From contig JAEEJK010000054.1 in assembly GCA_016281815.1 (NCBI GenBank), forward strand, positions 1 through 58,301: a stretch of DNA of 58,301 nt. Reading direction: 5' to 3'. Positions 27,245 to 35,119 of the stretch are shown here, piece after piece (positions within the stretch are counted from its first letter, which is position 1; every line of letters starts with the position of its first letter). A program made the position numbers and the translations under genes. The notes under the pieces were generated by a model. It saw only the letters and a program-made list of their open reading frames with translations. It did no database searches and was not told where the DNA came from. Source of the DNA: Prevotella sp. Its GTDB lineage: Bacteria > Bacteroidota > Bacteroidia > Bacteroidales > Bacteroidaceae.

Positions 27245-30200
27245 ATGGCAAACGAAGTTATCTACAAATCCAAAGCGGAATGTTTGGCAGCAATCAACAC
27301 TTTGAAAGCTGTGGGCATGGATGCCCTTCCTTGGCAACTGAAACAGTTAAAGGAGTTTGAAGAAGCAGAAAAACAATGTGCAATTGACCCTAATAGTCCA
27401 ACTCCTATTTGGGATACCTTGCGCAAAAACTATCCTTATGGGAAAATGCCTCAGGAAAAAATTGACTGTGTTGAAAGTTCGGTCAATCAACTTCTGGAAG
27501 AAGGAGCGCATGCGGAAGAGCCCGGACTGCTACTCGGTAAAATTCAATGTGGTAAGACGGACACCTTTGAGGACATTATTGGTCTTTCCTTTGACCGTGG
27601 TGTGGATATAGCCATTGTGATAACTAAAGGTACTAAGGCTTTAGTGAAGCAAACTATCATGCGCATGAAGCATGATTTCCGTTTCTTTAAGGCATCGGAG
27701 GACCGAGATCCGCGCGAAACTATTAATATCTTTGATGTGATGGACTTGAAGAAGCGTGGAATAAGGCAAGCGCAGGTGGTCTGCAAAAACGTGATTGTCT
27801 GCAAGAAAAACAAAAAGAATCTGGAACACCTGATGAACATCTTCACTACATTGAATCCGTATCTAAAGCAGAAAAAGGTGATAATCGTGGATGATGAAGC
27901 AGATTTCGCCAGCCGTAACTACCGTGCAGTAAGTCTTCAGGCAATGACTGATGCAGATGGCAACCCCATTAGGCAAAAACGCGAAATAGAAATGGCGAAG
28001 ATAGCGCAGCAAATAGATGATTTCCGTAAGATTCCATACTTCTGTCGTTATCTTCAGGTGACCGCTACACCATATTGCCTCTACCTACAACCTGGTGGCG
28101 AGCTCAATCTGAACGGGAAGGTAGTGAAACCGTTTAAACCTCGCTTTACTAGCCTTGTGCCTGAGCATGACCGCTACATTGGTGGAAAACAATACTTCGA
28201 GGATTCACTGGATGAAGAGTCTATGTATAGTCACTTGTACCACCAAATTGACCCGAAGTGTGTCGATGTGATGGGGCACGAAGATAAGCGCTATTTAAAC
28301 AATTCGGTTTCCTCTGGTAACATCTATGGCTTGACTTATGCATTGGTGGCTTACTTTACTGCTACAGCTATCCGCCGTATTCAAGAAGCTAACAACTACA
28401 TGACAAGTGCCATCATCCATGTGGACATAGACAAACGAAGCCATGACTGGCAGCGCCGTATAGTTACACGTCTAATCAATGACATCAAGAAAGCCTTTGT
28501 TGATGAAGACCAGTCTGACCTTCGTGTGTGGAGTGCTTTTGATACTATCTATGAAGATTTCACACGGTCAAATGAAAAAGGGCGCAATCAAGGGTTGATT
28601 ACAGTTGAAATACCTTCCAAGGAAGATGTTCTTGCTGGCATACGTGACATCTTTAATCCTCAGGAGAAGAAGTATCACATCCAGCCAGTTAATTCAGACG
28701 AAGATATGGAAACACTGCTTGACGAGGAAACTGGTGAGCTGGAACTGACAACTGCTGCCACTATTTTTATTGGAGGAAATATACTCGACCGTGGTGTTAC
28801 CATCAAACACATGCTCTCCTTCTTCTATGGCCGCAATCCGAATAATTTCCAACAAGACACAGTTCTTCAGCATGCCCGAATGTATGGTGCACGCTCAAAA
28901 GAAGATATGGCCGTGATGCGTTTGCACACGACTCCAGCCATCTATAAAATATTGTCGCGCATGAACACACTCGACAATCAACTTCGTCAATGGTTCATAG
29001 AAGGAAAGGACAAGGAAGAGCCTAATGCTGTATTTGTGGGCTTTGATAAGAACATCTCGCCATGTGCCACCTCAAAGATTAAGGCATCTAATGCGCTTAC
29101 ACTTCAACCCGGAAAGATGATTCTGCCTGTAGGTTTTTGGACTGGAAGCAATACAGCCATCAAGAAAACAATCGAGATGATTGATAAACTTATTACAGAA
29201 TCACCAAACTATGGGAAGCAGGACGAGAATGGATTCTTTGAAATAGATAAAGGAACCGTGATGGAAATCCTAAAACTGATTCAAACGACCTATGTCTATA
29301 ATAAGGATTTATTCAATACCGACCGCAAAAACGACATCTACGAATTGATGTGTGCATTGGAATATTGTACTTCAACCTCTGGAAACAAGCTCTATGCTAT
29401 ACATCGAACTGGCCGTAATATGAACCGTATCAGAGAGAACGGTGGATGGATTGATGCACCTGCCGATGGTCGTACAGATGTGGCACCTTCACGCGAGGTA
29501 GCTTCTGACCAGCCAGTTATCATGTTCATCAAGGAAAACGGTGCGAAGAAAAAGAACGAAGAAGGGAAAAACATTGGATGGAACGATGCTCCATTTTATT
29601 GGCCTGTTCTAATGACACAAAAGTGCCTAACGCCTGTGATGTATGCCTACGATCAAGTGCCTAAAGGTGAAGCTGCCGTTATTGATGTATCTGACTTCTT
29701 TGAAGGAATAGACATGAAAGACGTGCTTTCATTGACTTTCAAAGGAGATTTGTCAAGATTTGGTGAAGAGGGAACTGAATATTCTGAAGAAGAGTATGAA
29801 ATTGAGTCACGTGACCTTAAAGAAACTACTGCATCAAAATACATAGAAAAGGATGAACATGGCAATTGGAAGATTAATCCTGATGTGGCATTTGATGAGA
29901 ATAACTATCATGGTATTTACTCTTTCAACAAAGGAGTATTCCCATTCGTGTTCCGTCCATACAAGTATATGTTCTTGCGTAACAAACGAGACGCATCAGC
30001 AGATCTAATGCTAATGGAACTGGCACCTATTAGTGCTTGGAGTACTATACCTGGTGGTTCAATCGATGAGAAGGGAGACCTTATTGATGTTGAGACAAAG
30101 GAGGTTTTGGCGCATGCCTATGACAATATTCTTACTAAAAACTTGGAAGAGCATCAACTGCAGGATCAATCATTCTGTGAGTGGAAAATCTTCTATGCAA

Positions 30201-30283
30201 TAAAGAAAATTTTAAAATACAAACGTAATTCTCAAGACATTAATTGGGATAAAATATTTGAAGGAGAGCAGGAAAACGAATGA
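27245..30283 (+). CDS. Z1-domain superfamily 2-type ATPase
   Basis: A 1012-residue protein with the Z1 domain, a helicase-like ATPase fold known mainly from restriction-linked gene clusters. Motifs are Walker A GKIQCGKT (98-105), Walker B VDDEAD (215-220), a motif III-like TATPY, then GGNILDRGVTI and QHARMYGAR corresponding to motifs V and VI. The C-terminal third (about 700-1012) has no motif I recognise and is acidic near EEEYEIESRD. It overlaps the SprT-like gene by 4 bases (ATGA), so the two products are probably made and used together. Likely a DNA translocase or remodeller in defence; substrate unknown. Confidence 0.85.
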   Translation: MANEVIYKSKAECLAAINTLKAVGMDALPWQLKQLKEFEEAEKQCAIDPNSPTPIWDTLRKNYPYGKMPQEKIDCVESSVNQLLEEGAHAEEPGLLLGKIQCGKTDTFEDIIGLSFDRGVDIAIVITKGTKALVKQTIMRMKHDFRFFKASEDRDPRETINIFDVMDLKKRGIRQAQVVCKNVIVCKKNKKNLEHLMNIFTTLNPYLKQKKVIIVDDEADFASRNYRAVSLQAMTDADGNPIRQKREIEMAKIAQQIDDFRKIPYFCRYLQVTATPYCLYLQPGGELNLNGKVVKPFKPRFTSLVPEHDRYIGGKQYFEDSLDEESMYSHLYHQIDPKCVDVMGHEDKRYLNNSVSSGNIYGLTYALVAYFTATAIRRIQEANNYMTSAIIHVDIDKRSHDWQRRIVTRLINDIKKAFVDEDQSDLRVWSAFDTIYEDFTRSNEKGRNQGLITVEIPSKEDVLAGIRDIFNPQEKKYHIQPVNSDEDMETLLDEETGELELTTAATIFIGGNILDRGVTIKHMLSFFYGRNPNNFQQDTVLQHARMYGARSKEDMAVMRLHTTPAIYKILSRMNTLDNQLRQWFIEGKDKEEPNAVFVGFDKNISPCATSKIKASNALTLQPGKMILPVGFWTGSNTAIKKTIEMIDKLITESPNYGKQDENGFFEIDKGTVMEILKLIQTTYVYNKDLFNTDRKNDIYELMCALEYCTSTSGNKLYAIHRTGRNMNRIRENGGWIDAPADGRTDVAPSREVASDQPVIMFIKENGAKKKNEEGKNIGWNDAPFYWPVLMTQKCLTPVMYAYDQVPKGEAAVIDVSDFFEGIDMKDVLSLTFKGDLSRFGEEGTEYSEEEYEIESRDLKETTASKYIEKDEHGNWKINPDVAFDENNYHGIYSFNKGVFPFVFRPYKYMFLRNKRDASADLMLMELAPISAWSTIPGGSIDEKGDLIDVETKEVLAHAYDNILTKNLEEHQLQDQSFCEWKIFYAIKKILKYKRNSQDINWDKIFEGEQENE

Positions 30284-30966
30284 TAGCGACCATACAATAT
30301 GTAGAAAAGAAGTTTGAGGAGTATAACCAACAGATGTTTGCTGGTCAGCTTCCCAAACTTCCCATTGAATTGAGTGATGCCAAAACATTCCTCGGGAAGT
30401 GTGTCTGTCGAAAACGTATTAATCCTGAAGGGAAAACGGAGTATTACGATTTCCGTTTGCACATAAACACACGTATAAATCTCCCAGAACAGGAGGTCGA
30501 AGATACCATCATTCATGAAATGATACACTATTTCATTAAATGGAACCAGATGGAAGACACATCTTCTCATGGTCCCATCTTCCAACACATGATGAACAGC
30601 ATTAACGAGAAATATGGTCGTCATGTTACTATCCGTCACGAAGGAACAGAAGAGCAAAACGAACAGGCTATAGACAAACGTCAGCATTGGCATGTTGTAG
30701 CAGTTGTTCATTTCAAAGATGGAAGGACAGGAATCAAGGTATTGCCAAGAGTGATGCCCAGCATTGTCAACTACTACACTAAAATTGTTGCGACAAAAGA
30801 TGTTGTCAATATTGACCTCTTCATGAGCAATGACGTTTTCTTCAATCGCTATCCGAATTCTTCGGCATTGAGAGTTTACTATATGGAAAAGGATGAAGTG
30901 ATGCCACATCTTACAGATGCCAAAACACTCTCCATAAAAGGGCAGAAGGTGTTAATCAACGACTAG
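30280..30966 (+). CDS. SprT-like zinc metallopeptidase
   Basis: A 228-residue protein with an SprT-type zincin domain: HEMIH at 79-83 (catalytic Glu80) and the third-ligand segment SHGPIFQHMM (His97). Eukaryotic Spartan/SPRTN of this fold cleaves DNA-protein crosslinks. The usual C-terminal zinc ribbon is missing; residues 130-228 form a separate region without known motif. It overlaps the end of the Z1 gene, which suggests a two-protein module in which the ATPase delivers DNA-bound protein to the protease, or in which the protease activates the system. That role is inference. Confidence 0.82.
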   Translation: MIATIQYVEKKFEEYNQQMFAGQLPKLPIELSDAKTFLGKCVCRKRINPEGKTEYYDFRLHINTRINLPEQEVEDTIIHEMIHYFIKWNQMEDTSSHGPIFQHMMNSINEKYGRHVTIRHEGTEEQNEQAIDKRQHWHVVAVVHFKDGRTGIKVLPRVMPSIVNYYTKIVATKDVVNIDLFMSNDVFFNRYPNSSALRVYYMEKDEVMPHLTDAKTLSIKGQKVLIND

Positions 30967-31101
30967 CCCCATTTTCTCAAAATGATCAATCCATCTGGGT
31001 ATTATAGAAGTATAACTTCAACGTAAGAACAAGCAAAAGATAAATCAAAAATCATAGTGATTTTGGAGGCCAAACATTAAGAGGATGAGGCTTAGGATAA
31101 A

Positions 31102-31275
31102 GCTTATGCCCTTGCTGGGCGCGTTCCCCTTCACACTAAAAACCCAGGGCGTTGCCCTGGGCTGATTGCTTGGTGGCCTTACAGGCCGTAGTTTTTACAA
31201 CATGTGAAGCAGGGCCGTAGTTTTACAAATTGTGGAGCAGGCTTTTGTACGGGACATGCATAAAGCAAGTCCATA
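31102..31275 (+). repeat. Dispersed repeat, copy 1
   Basis: A 71-base core (31102-31172) matches 33261-33331 at 64 of 71 positions. It holds two hairpins: GCCCT-TGC-like near 31108 and a perfect 8-bp stem CCCAGGGC/GCCCTGGG around GTT (31143-31161). An approximate 30-base tandem duplication beginning GGCCGTAGTTTT follows (31183 and 31213), then a tail GGGACATGCATAAAGCAAG (31251-31269). It fills most of the 360-base gap after the SprT gene; no gene is seen there. Confidence 0.8.
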
Positions 31276-31326
31276 CAGTTGTTTTCAACTTGAGAAAGTT
31301 GAATAAATTTAATCGAGAGGTGCGTC

Positions 31327-32388
31327 TTAATCAAAATGATGCAACATGGCAGACAGATTGACCTGCTTTCCAAGTTTTGAGCAAAGTTTATCATATTCCT
31401 TGTCGGTGATATCCTTGCCGTCCTTTGTCTTGTTGCTTTCAGCCAACTCGCCCTCCAAATCGTATTGGTCGATGGATCTGAAGTTGACCACAGCCTTGCT
31501 GTTTTTCACAATGGTAAAGTCGGACATCATACAGCCTGTGCCGCAACCACCCTGCACTCCAACGCCATTCTCGTAGAAATAGATCTCTGTCGCTCCAGAG
31601 GAGGACGCGAGTACAGCGGGTTGACCGCCGGTGATGGAGAACAGCATTTTATAGTAATGATCCTCGTCCTGGATGAACACCTCGGGCGTACCATCGCGGT
31701 CGACGTCCAGCAGGCCGTATGCATTGAAGGAGACCTCATCCTTTTCGAGATCTTGCTTCTCTGCCGCAAGTTCCTTCATTTTTGGCAGATACTTGTTGAT
31801 GTCAAAATTCTTGTTGAACTTCCCGTCGTCGGCATAGGCACGCATATTCATGAGAATGTCGTAGTCGTCGTCATTCACAAAGATAACGTTGGCGACACGC
31901 CATTGTCCGTCCTCCACCCGCATCAGCCAGCGGATGGGAATTCCCTTGGTGGTGACGGCGTCCTTAACGAGGAAATTGACTTCAGCCGTTCCTTTTTTCT
32001 GCAGTTTGACCTGAATGTCGTTGGCACTGACATACCCCTCGTAGCAGTCGTAGGTCCAGGGATCCAGCGGTCCTTCCTCACCGAAGTCGAAGAAGCCGCC
32101 GCACTCACACTCACGGTCGATGGCCGCCACTTCCTGGCGTATCTCCCACCATTCTTTACTGCCGAAGCGCTCGTCGACAGAGGGCATCTCCTCTTTGGGA
32201 TCCTCACGCATCTTATTCCAGTAGTCATAGACGGCATTCACTTGTTTGACCACAGCCTCCACGTTATTCAGCGTGTCGGGCACTTCGTTCGTGACGGTAG
32301 ATTCGGCATCTGGCGTGGCATCGCTGGTCTTGCTGCCACAGGATGTTGCTGCCACAAAGGCAAAAAGCAGAAATATTATCTTTTTCAT
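31327..32388 (-). CDS. Hypothetical lipoprotein with calcium-loop-like C-terminal half
   Basis: A 353-residue lipoprotein with a type II signal peptide (lipobox ATSC, Cys17) and a charged SKTSDATPDAE stretch after it. Residues 45-180 resemble secreted Bacteroidetes domains with a RVEDGQWRVANVIF strand, as in DUF3828-like proteins. A DVDRDGTPEVFIQDED segment (about 232-247) resembles an FG-GAP/VCBS calcium loop. It is 92 bases downstream of another lipoprotein gene on the same strand, with no promoter box in between, so they are probably co-transcribed. The pair is bracketed by two copies of a dispersed repeat. Function unknown. Confidence 0.75.
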   Translation of the reverse strand: MKKIIFLLFAFVAATSCGSKTSDATPDAESTVTNEVPDTLNNVEAVVKQVNAVYDYWNKMREDPKEEMPSVDERFGSKEWWEIRQEVAAIDRECECGGFFDFGEEGPLDPWTYDCYEGYVSANDIQVKLQKKGTAEVNFLVKDAVTTKGIPIRWLMRVEDGQWRVANVIFVNDDDYDILMNMRAYADDGKFNKNFDINKYLPKMKELAAEKQDLEKDEVSFNAYGLLDVDRDGTPEVFIQDEDHYYKMLFSITGGQPAVLASSSGATEIYFYENGVGVQGGCGTGCMMSDFTIVKNSKAVVNFRSIDQYDLEGELAESNKTKDGKDITDKEYDKLCSKLGKQVNLSAMLHHFD

Positions 32389-32480
32389 TTTTGGAGGATT
32401 TTTAGTGTTTTGGTTATCATTCAGCGAGTATTGTTTTTAACATGAATTCCCACGAATTTATCAAAAATTTCAGGTAGACC

Positions 32481-33095
32481 TCAGCCTTCCACCATCTCCT
32501 TGTAGGACTTTTTCTCGCGGCTGGTCTCAACGAGTTTGCCGTCTTTCCACTGATAGCGAACAAATTCCACATCGTCGTCGAGGCGCCAGGTGCTGAAGAT
32601 GCACTTGTTCTCGGCGTCGATCTCAGGGCTGTAGATCTCGCAGTCGTAGTCAAACTTCTCGAATTGGTGAGCCTTGTCGTCCCAGAGCCAGACATCGTAG
32701 GTGAAGTTGCCAAATCCGTTCATCGGACCCGTGCACACCTGAAGGTCAGGAATACCGTCGAAATTCCAGTCTTCCTCTTCGATATCGCCTATGCTGCCCT
32801 TGACCCAGGTCGCGGTGTCGAGAGGCAGCGCCTGGCTGTAAAGTTGCTGAGTATGACCCTTGGCGTCGGTCAGATAGACCACAATCGTATCCCACCTCAC
32901 CTCGTCGTCCTCTTTGATTGTCCGCACTTCCGTACGGAAAGAATAGTCGGAACGCTGGGCCACATAGTCATCATTGGTTTCTGCAATGGCTTTGCCCGTC
33001 ACTTTTGCAGAGGCAGCCACTGCCGGTGATTGGGCCGTCTTATTGCCACATGACATGACGGTCAGGGCCAACAAAAAATATATTGCTATTTTCAT
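32481..33095 (-). CDS. Hypothetical lipoprotein
   Basis: A 204-residue lipoprotein with a clear lipobox (TVMSC, Cys16). It contains an EEDWNFDGIPDLQV loop (about 106-119), an FG-GAP/EF-hand-like calcium motif, like its downstream neighbour, and ends in a lysine-rich EKKSYKEM tail. It is the first gene of the likely pair; a TATCTTTG box lies about 107 bases upstream. It is probably anchored in the outer or inner membrane facing the periplasm or surface. No specific function can be assigned. Confidence 0.75.
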   Translation of the reverse strand: MKIAIYFLLALTVMSCGNKTAQSPAVAASAKVTGKAIAETNDDYVAQRSDYSFRTEVRTIKEDDEVRWDTIVVYLTDAKGHTQQLYSQALPLDTATWVKGSIGDIEEEDWNFDGIPDLQVCTGPMNGFGNFTYDVWLWDDKAHQFEKFDYDCEIYSPEIDAENKCIFSTWRLDDDVEFVRYQWKDGKLVETSREKKSYKEMVEG

Positions 33096-33201
33096 TGTTG
33101 TCTGTTTTGGCTTTCAATACTTCTTCATCATTTGTTTTTCCAGAGATTATTCTCCTTATGTGCAACACTGAGAGAGTTGAGTTATTATAATATAGCAATG
33201 A

Positions 33202-33209
33202 CAAAGATA
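33202..33209 (-). promoter_or_regulatory. -7 promoter box for the lipoprotein pair
   Basis: Minus-strand TATCTTTG matches TAnnTTTG, 106 bases before the start at 33095. No -33 TTTG at the proper distance. Confidence 0.45.
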
Positions 33210-33260
33210 GTGTTTTTTTTCAATATAGAATTGTTTGTTATTCATTTTAACATAAGAAAT

Positions 33261-33370
33261 GCTTATGCCCTTGCAGGGCGCATTTCCATTCACACTATCA
33301 ACCCAAGGCGTTGCCCTGGGCTGATTGCTTGTCAGGACATACATAAAGTAAGGCCCAACGAATTGCACTG
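33261..33370 (+). repeat. Dispersed repeat, copy 2
   Basis: The 71-base core (33261-33331) matches copy 1 in the same orientation. The CCCAAGGC/GCCCTGGG stem has one mismatch. The tail AGGACATACATAAAGTAAG (33334-33352) follows directly, without the 30-base duplication of copy 1. Together with the gdhA promoter this accounts for the 33096-33603 gap, in which I see no gene. Confidence 0.8.
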
Positions 33371-33497
33371 TTATTGCGCCCTGCAATTGATTTATATCAA
33401 AAATCATTGAAAAGCGGTATAATTTTGCCGTTTTATTCCACAAAAGGGTAAAAATGTAACTTTTTTCCATGTTTTTTGATTTTTTTCTTTCTTTTTG

Positions 33498-33528
33498 TTT
33501 GGTGGTTTTATGAAAATGCTTACCTTTG
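33498..33528 (+). promoter_or_regulatory. Promoter of gdhA
   Basis: TTTG (33498-33501), 19 bases, TACCTTTG (33521-33528): a complete Bacteroidetes promoter about 75 bases before the gdhA start. Confidence 0.85.
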
Positions 33529-33603
33529 CACGCAGAAAAAATCGGAGGACATCTTTTTTAAGACAAACATTTTCAAACAACCAATAAAAAAAGTAGAAAG
33601 ATT

Positions 33604-34938
33604 ATGATTGCATCAAAAGTTGTAGAGAATCTTCAGCAGAGGTTTCCCAACGAACCTGAGTACATTCAGGCAGTGAGCCAGGTATTAGGCAGTATCGAAG
33701 AAGAGTACAACAAGCACCCAGAGTTTGACCGCGTCAACCTCATTGAGCGTCTTTGCATCCCTGACAGGATCATCTCCTTCCGTGTGACTTGGACTGACGA
33801 CAAAGGCAACGTCCAGACCAACATGGGTTACCGCATCCAGCACAACAATGTGATTGGCCCGTACAAAGGCGGTATCCGTTATCACGCATCTGTGAACCTC
33901 TCCATCCTGAAGTTCCTCGCTTTTGAGCAGACTTTCAAGAACTCCCTTACCACTCTTCCGATGGGTGGTGCCAAGGGCGGCAGCGACTTCTCTCCCCGCG
34001 GCAAGAGCAATGCTGAGGTGATGCGTTTCTGCCAGGCCTTCATGACCGAACTTTACCGTCACGTGGGTCCCGATGAGGACGTTCCCGCAGGTGACATCGG
34101 TGTTGGCGGCCGTGAGGTAGGTTACATGTTTGGCATGTACAAGAAGTTGACCCATCAGTTCACCGGCATGCTGACCGGCAAGGGCCAGGAGTTCGGCGGT
34201 TCACGCATCCGTCCCGAGGCAACCGGTTACGGCAACGTATACTTCCTCCAGAACATGCTCGCCACCCGCGGCCTTGACATCAAGGGCAAGACCATCCTCG
34301 TATCGGGTAGTGGCAACGTGGCACAGTATACTGTGGAGAAGTGCATCGAACTCGGTGGCAAGGTGGTGACCATGTCTGACTCCGACGGTTACATCTACGA
34401 TCCCGACGGCATCGACCGCGAGAAACTCGACTGGATCATGGAGTTGAAGAATGTGGAGCGTGGCCGTATCCGCGAGTACGCTGAGGAATATGGTGTGAAA
34501 TATGTGGAAGGTGCCAAGCCTTGGGGTGAGAAAGCCGACATCGCCCTGCCCTCCGCCACCCAGAACGAGATTGACGGCGAAGCCGCCAAGACCCTTGTTG
34601 CCAATGGCGTGATCGCAGTAAGCGAGGGAGCCAACATGCCTTCTACTCCGGAAGCCATCAAGGTGTTCCAGGGTGCCAAGATCCTCTACTCTCCGGGCAA
34701 GGCAGCCAACGCCGGCGGTGTGGCCGTGTCAGGTTTGGAGATGAGCCAGAACTCAGAGCGTCTGCGCTGGAGCCGCGAGGAAGTTGACGCCAAGTTGCAC
34801 GACATCATGAACGACATCCACGCCAACTGTGTGAAGTATGGCACAGAGGCCGACGGATACATCAACTATGTGAAGGGCGCCAACGTGGCCGGCTTCCTGA
34901 AAGTGGCCAAAGCCATGATGGCCCAGGGCATCGTTTAA
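33604..34938 (+). CDS. gdhA: Glutamate dehydrogenase (hexameric, probably NADP-dependent)
   Basis: Catalyses reductive amination of 2-oxoglutarate with ammonia, the main ammonium assimilation route in Prevotella and relatives. The 444 residues give the usual length of the small hexameric class. The catalytic lysine Lys124 lies in PMGGAKGGSDF, Asp164 in PAGDIGVGGRE, and the Rossmann motif GSGNVA at 235-240. The SDSDG after the second beta-strand (258-262) fits the NADP-preferring subgroup, though cofactor choice is an inference. It is monocistronic: full promoter upstream, strong terminator downstream. Codon use is strongly biased, as in a highly expressed gene. Confidence 0.96.
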   Translation: MIASKVVENLQQRFPNEPEYIQAVSQVLGSIEEEYNKHPEFDRVNLIERLCIPDRIISFRVTWTDDKGNVQTNMGYRIQHNNVIGPYKGGIRYHASVNLSILKFLAFEQTFKNSLTTLPMGGAKGGSDFSPRGKSNAEVMRFCQAFMTELYRHVGPDEDVPAGDIGVGGREVGYMFGMYKKLTHQFTGMLTGKGQEFGGSRIRPEATGYGNVYFLQNMLATRGLDIKGKTILVSGSGNVAQYTVEKCIELGGKVVTMSDSDGYIYDPDGIDREKLDWIMELKNVERGRIREYAEEYGVKYVEGAKPWGEKADIALPSATQNEIDGEAAKTLVANGVIAVSEGANMPSTPEAIKVFQGAKILYSPGKAANAGGVAVSGLEMSQNSERLRWSREEVDAKLHDIMNDIHANCVKYGTEADGYINYVKGANVAGFLKVAKAMMAQGIV

Positions 34939-34992
34939 GCCACATCCACCGAGAGGTTTTTTGTAACCTACATACAAAGTGAAACAATAAGT

Positions 34993-35027
34993 ATCGTCCG
35001 CAGTTTTGGCTGCGGACGATTTTTTTT
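34993..35027 (+). terminator. Intrinsic terminator of gdhA
   Basis: A perfect 11-bp stem (ATCGTCCGCAG, 34993-35003, with 35010-35020), a 6-nt loop and a run of eight T: a textbook rho-independent terminator. Confidence 0.95.
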
Positions 35028-35081
35028 CATCCCCAAGAGCAAAAAAAACGCTGCAAAATCCTTAATAAGAAAAAAAAACAC

Positions 35082-35089
35082 TATTTTTG
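35082..35089 (+). promoter_or_regulatory. -7 promoter box for the dicarboxylate transporter gene
   Basis: TATTTTTG fits TAnnTTTG and lies 31 bases before the ATG at 35120, which supports that start over an in-frame TTG at 35087 that overlaps the box. Confidence 0.6.
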
Positions 35090-35119
35090 TGGTCAAATTA
35101 CTTATCATTACTTAATACT

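Noticed and set aside
18065..31000. A complete integrative conjugative element or prophage
   Set aside because: Only a recombinase is present; there are no relaxase, transfer, replication, capsid or terminase genes, and no tRNA attachment site was seen.
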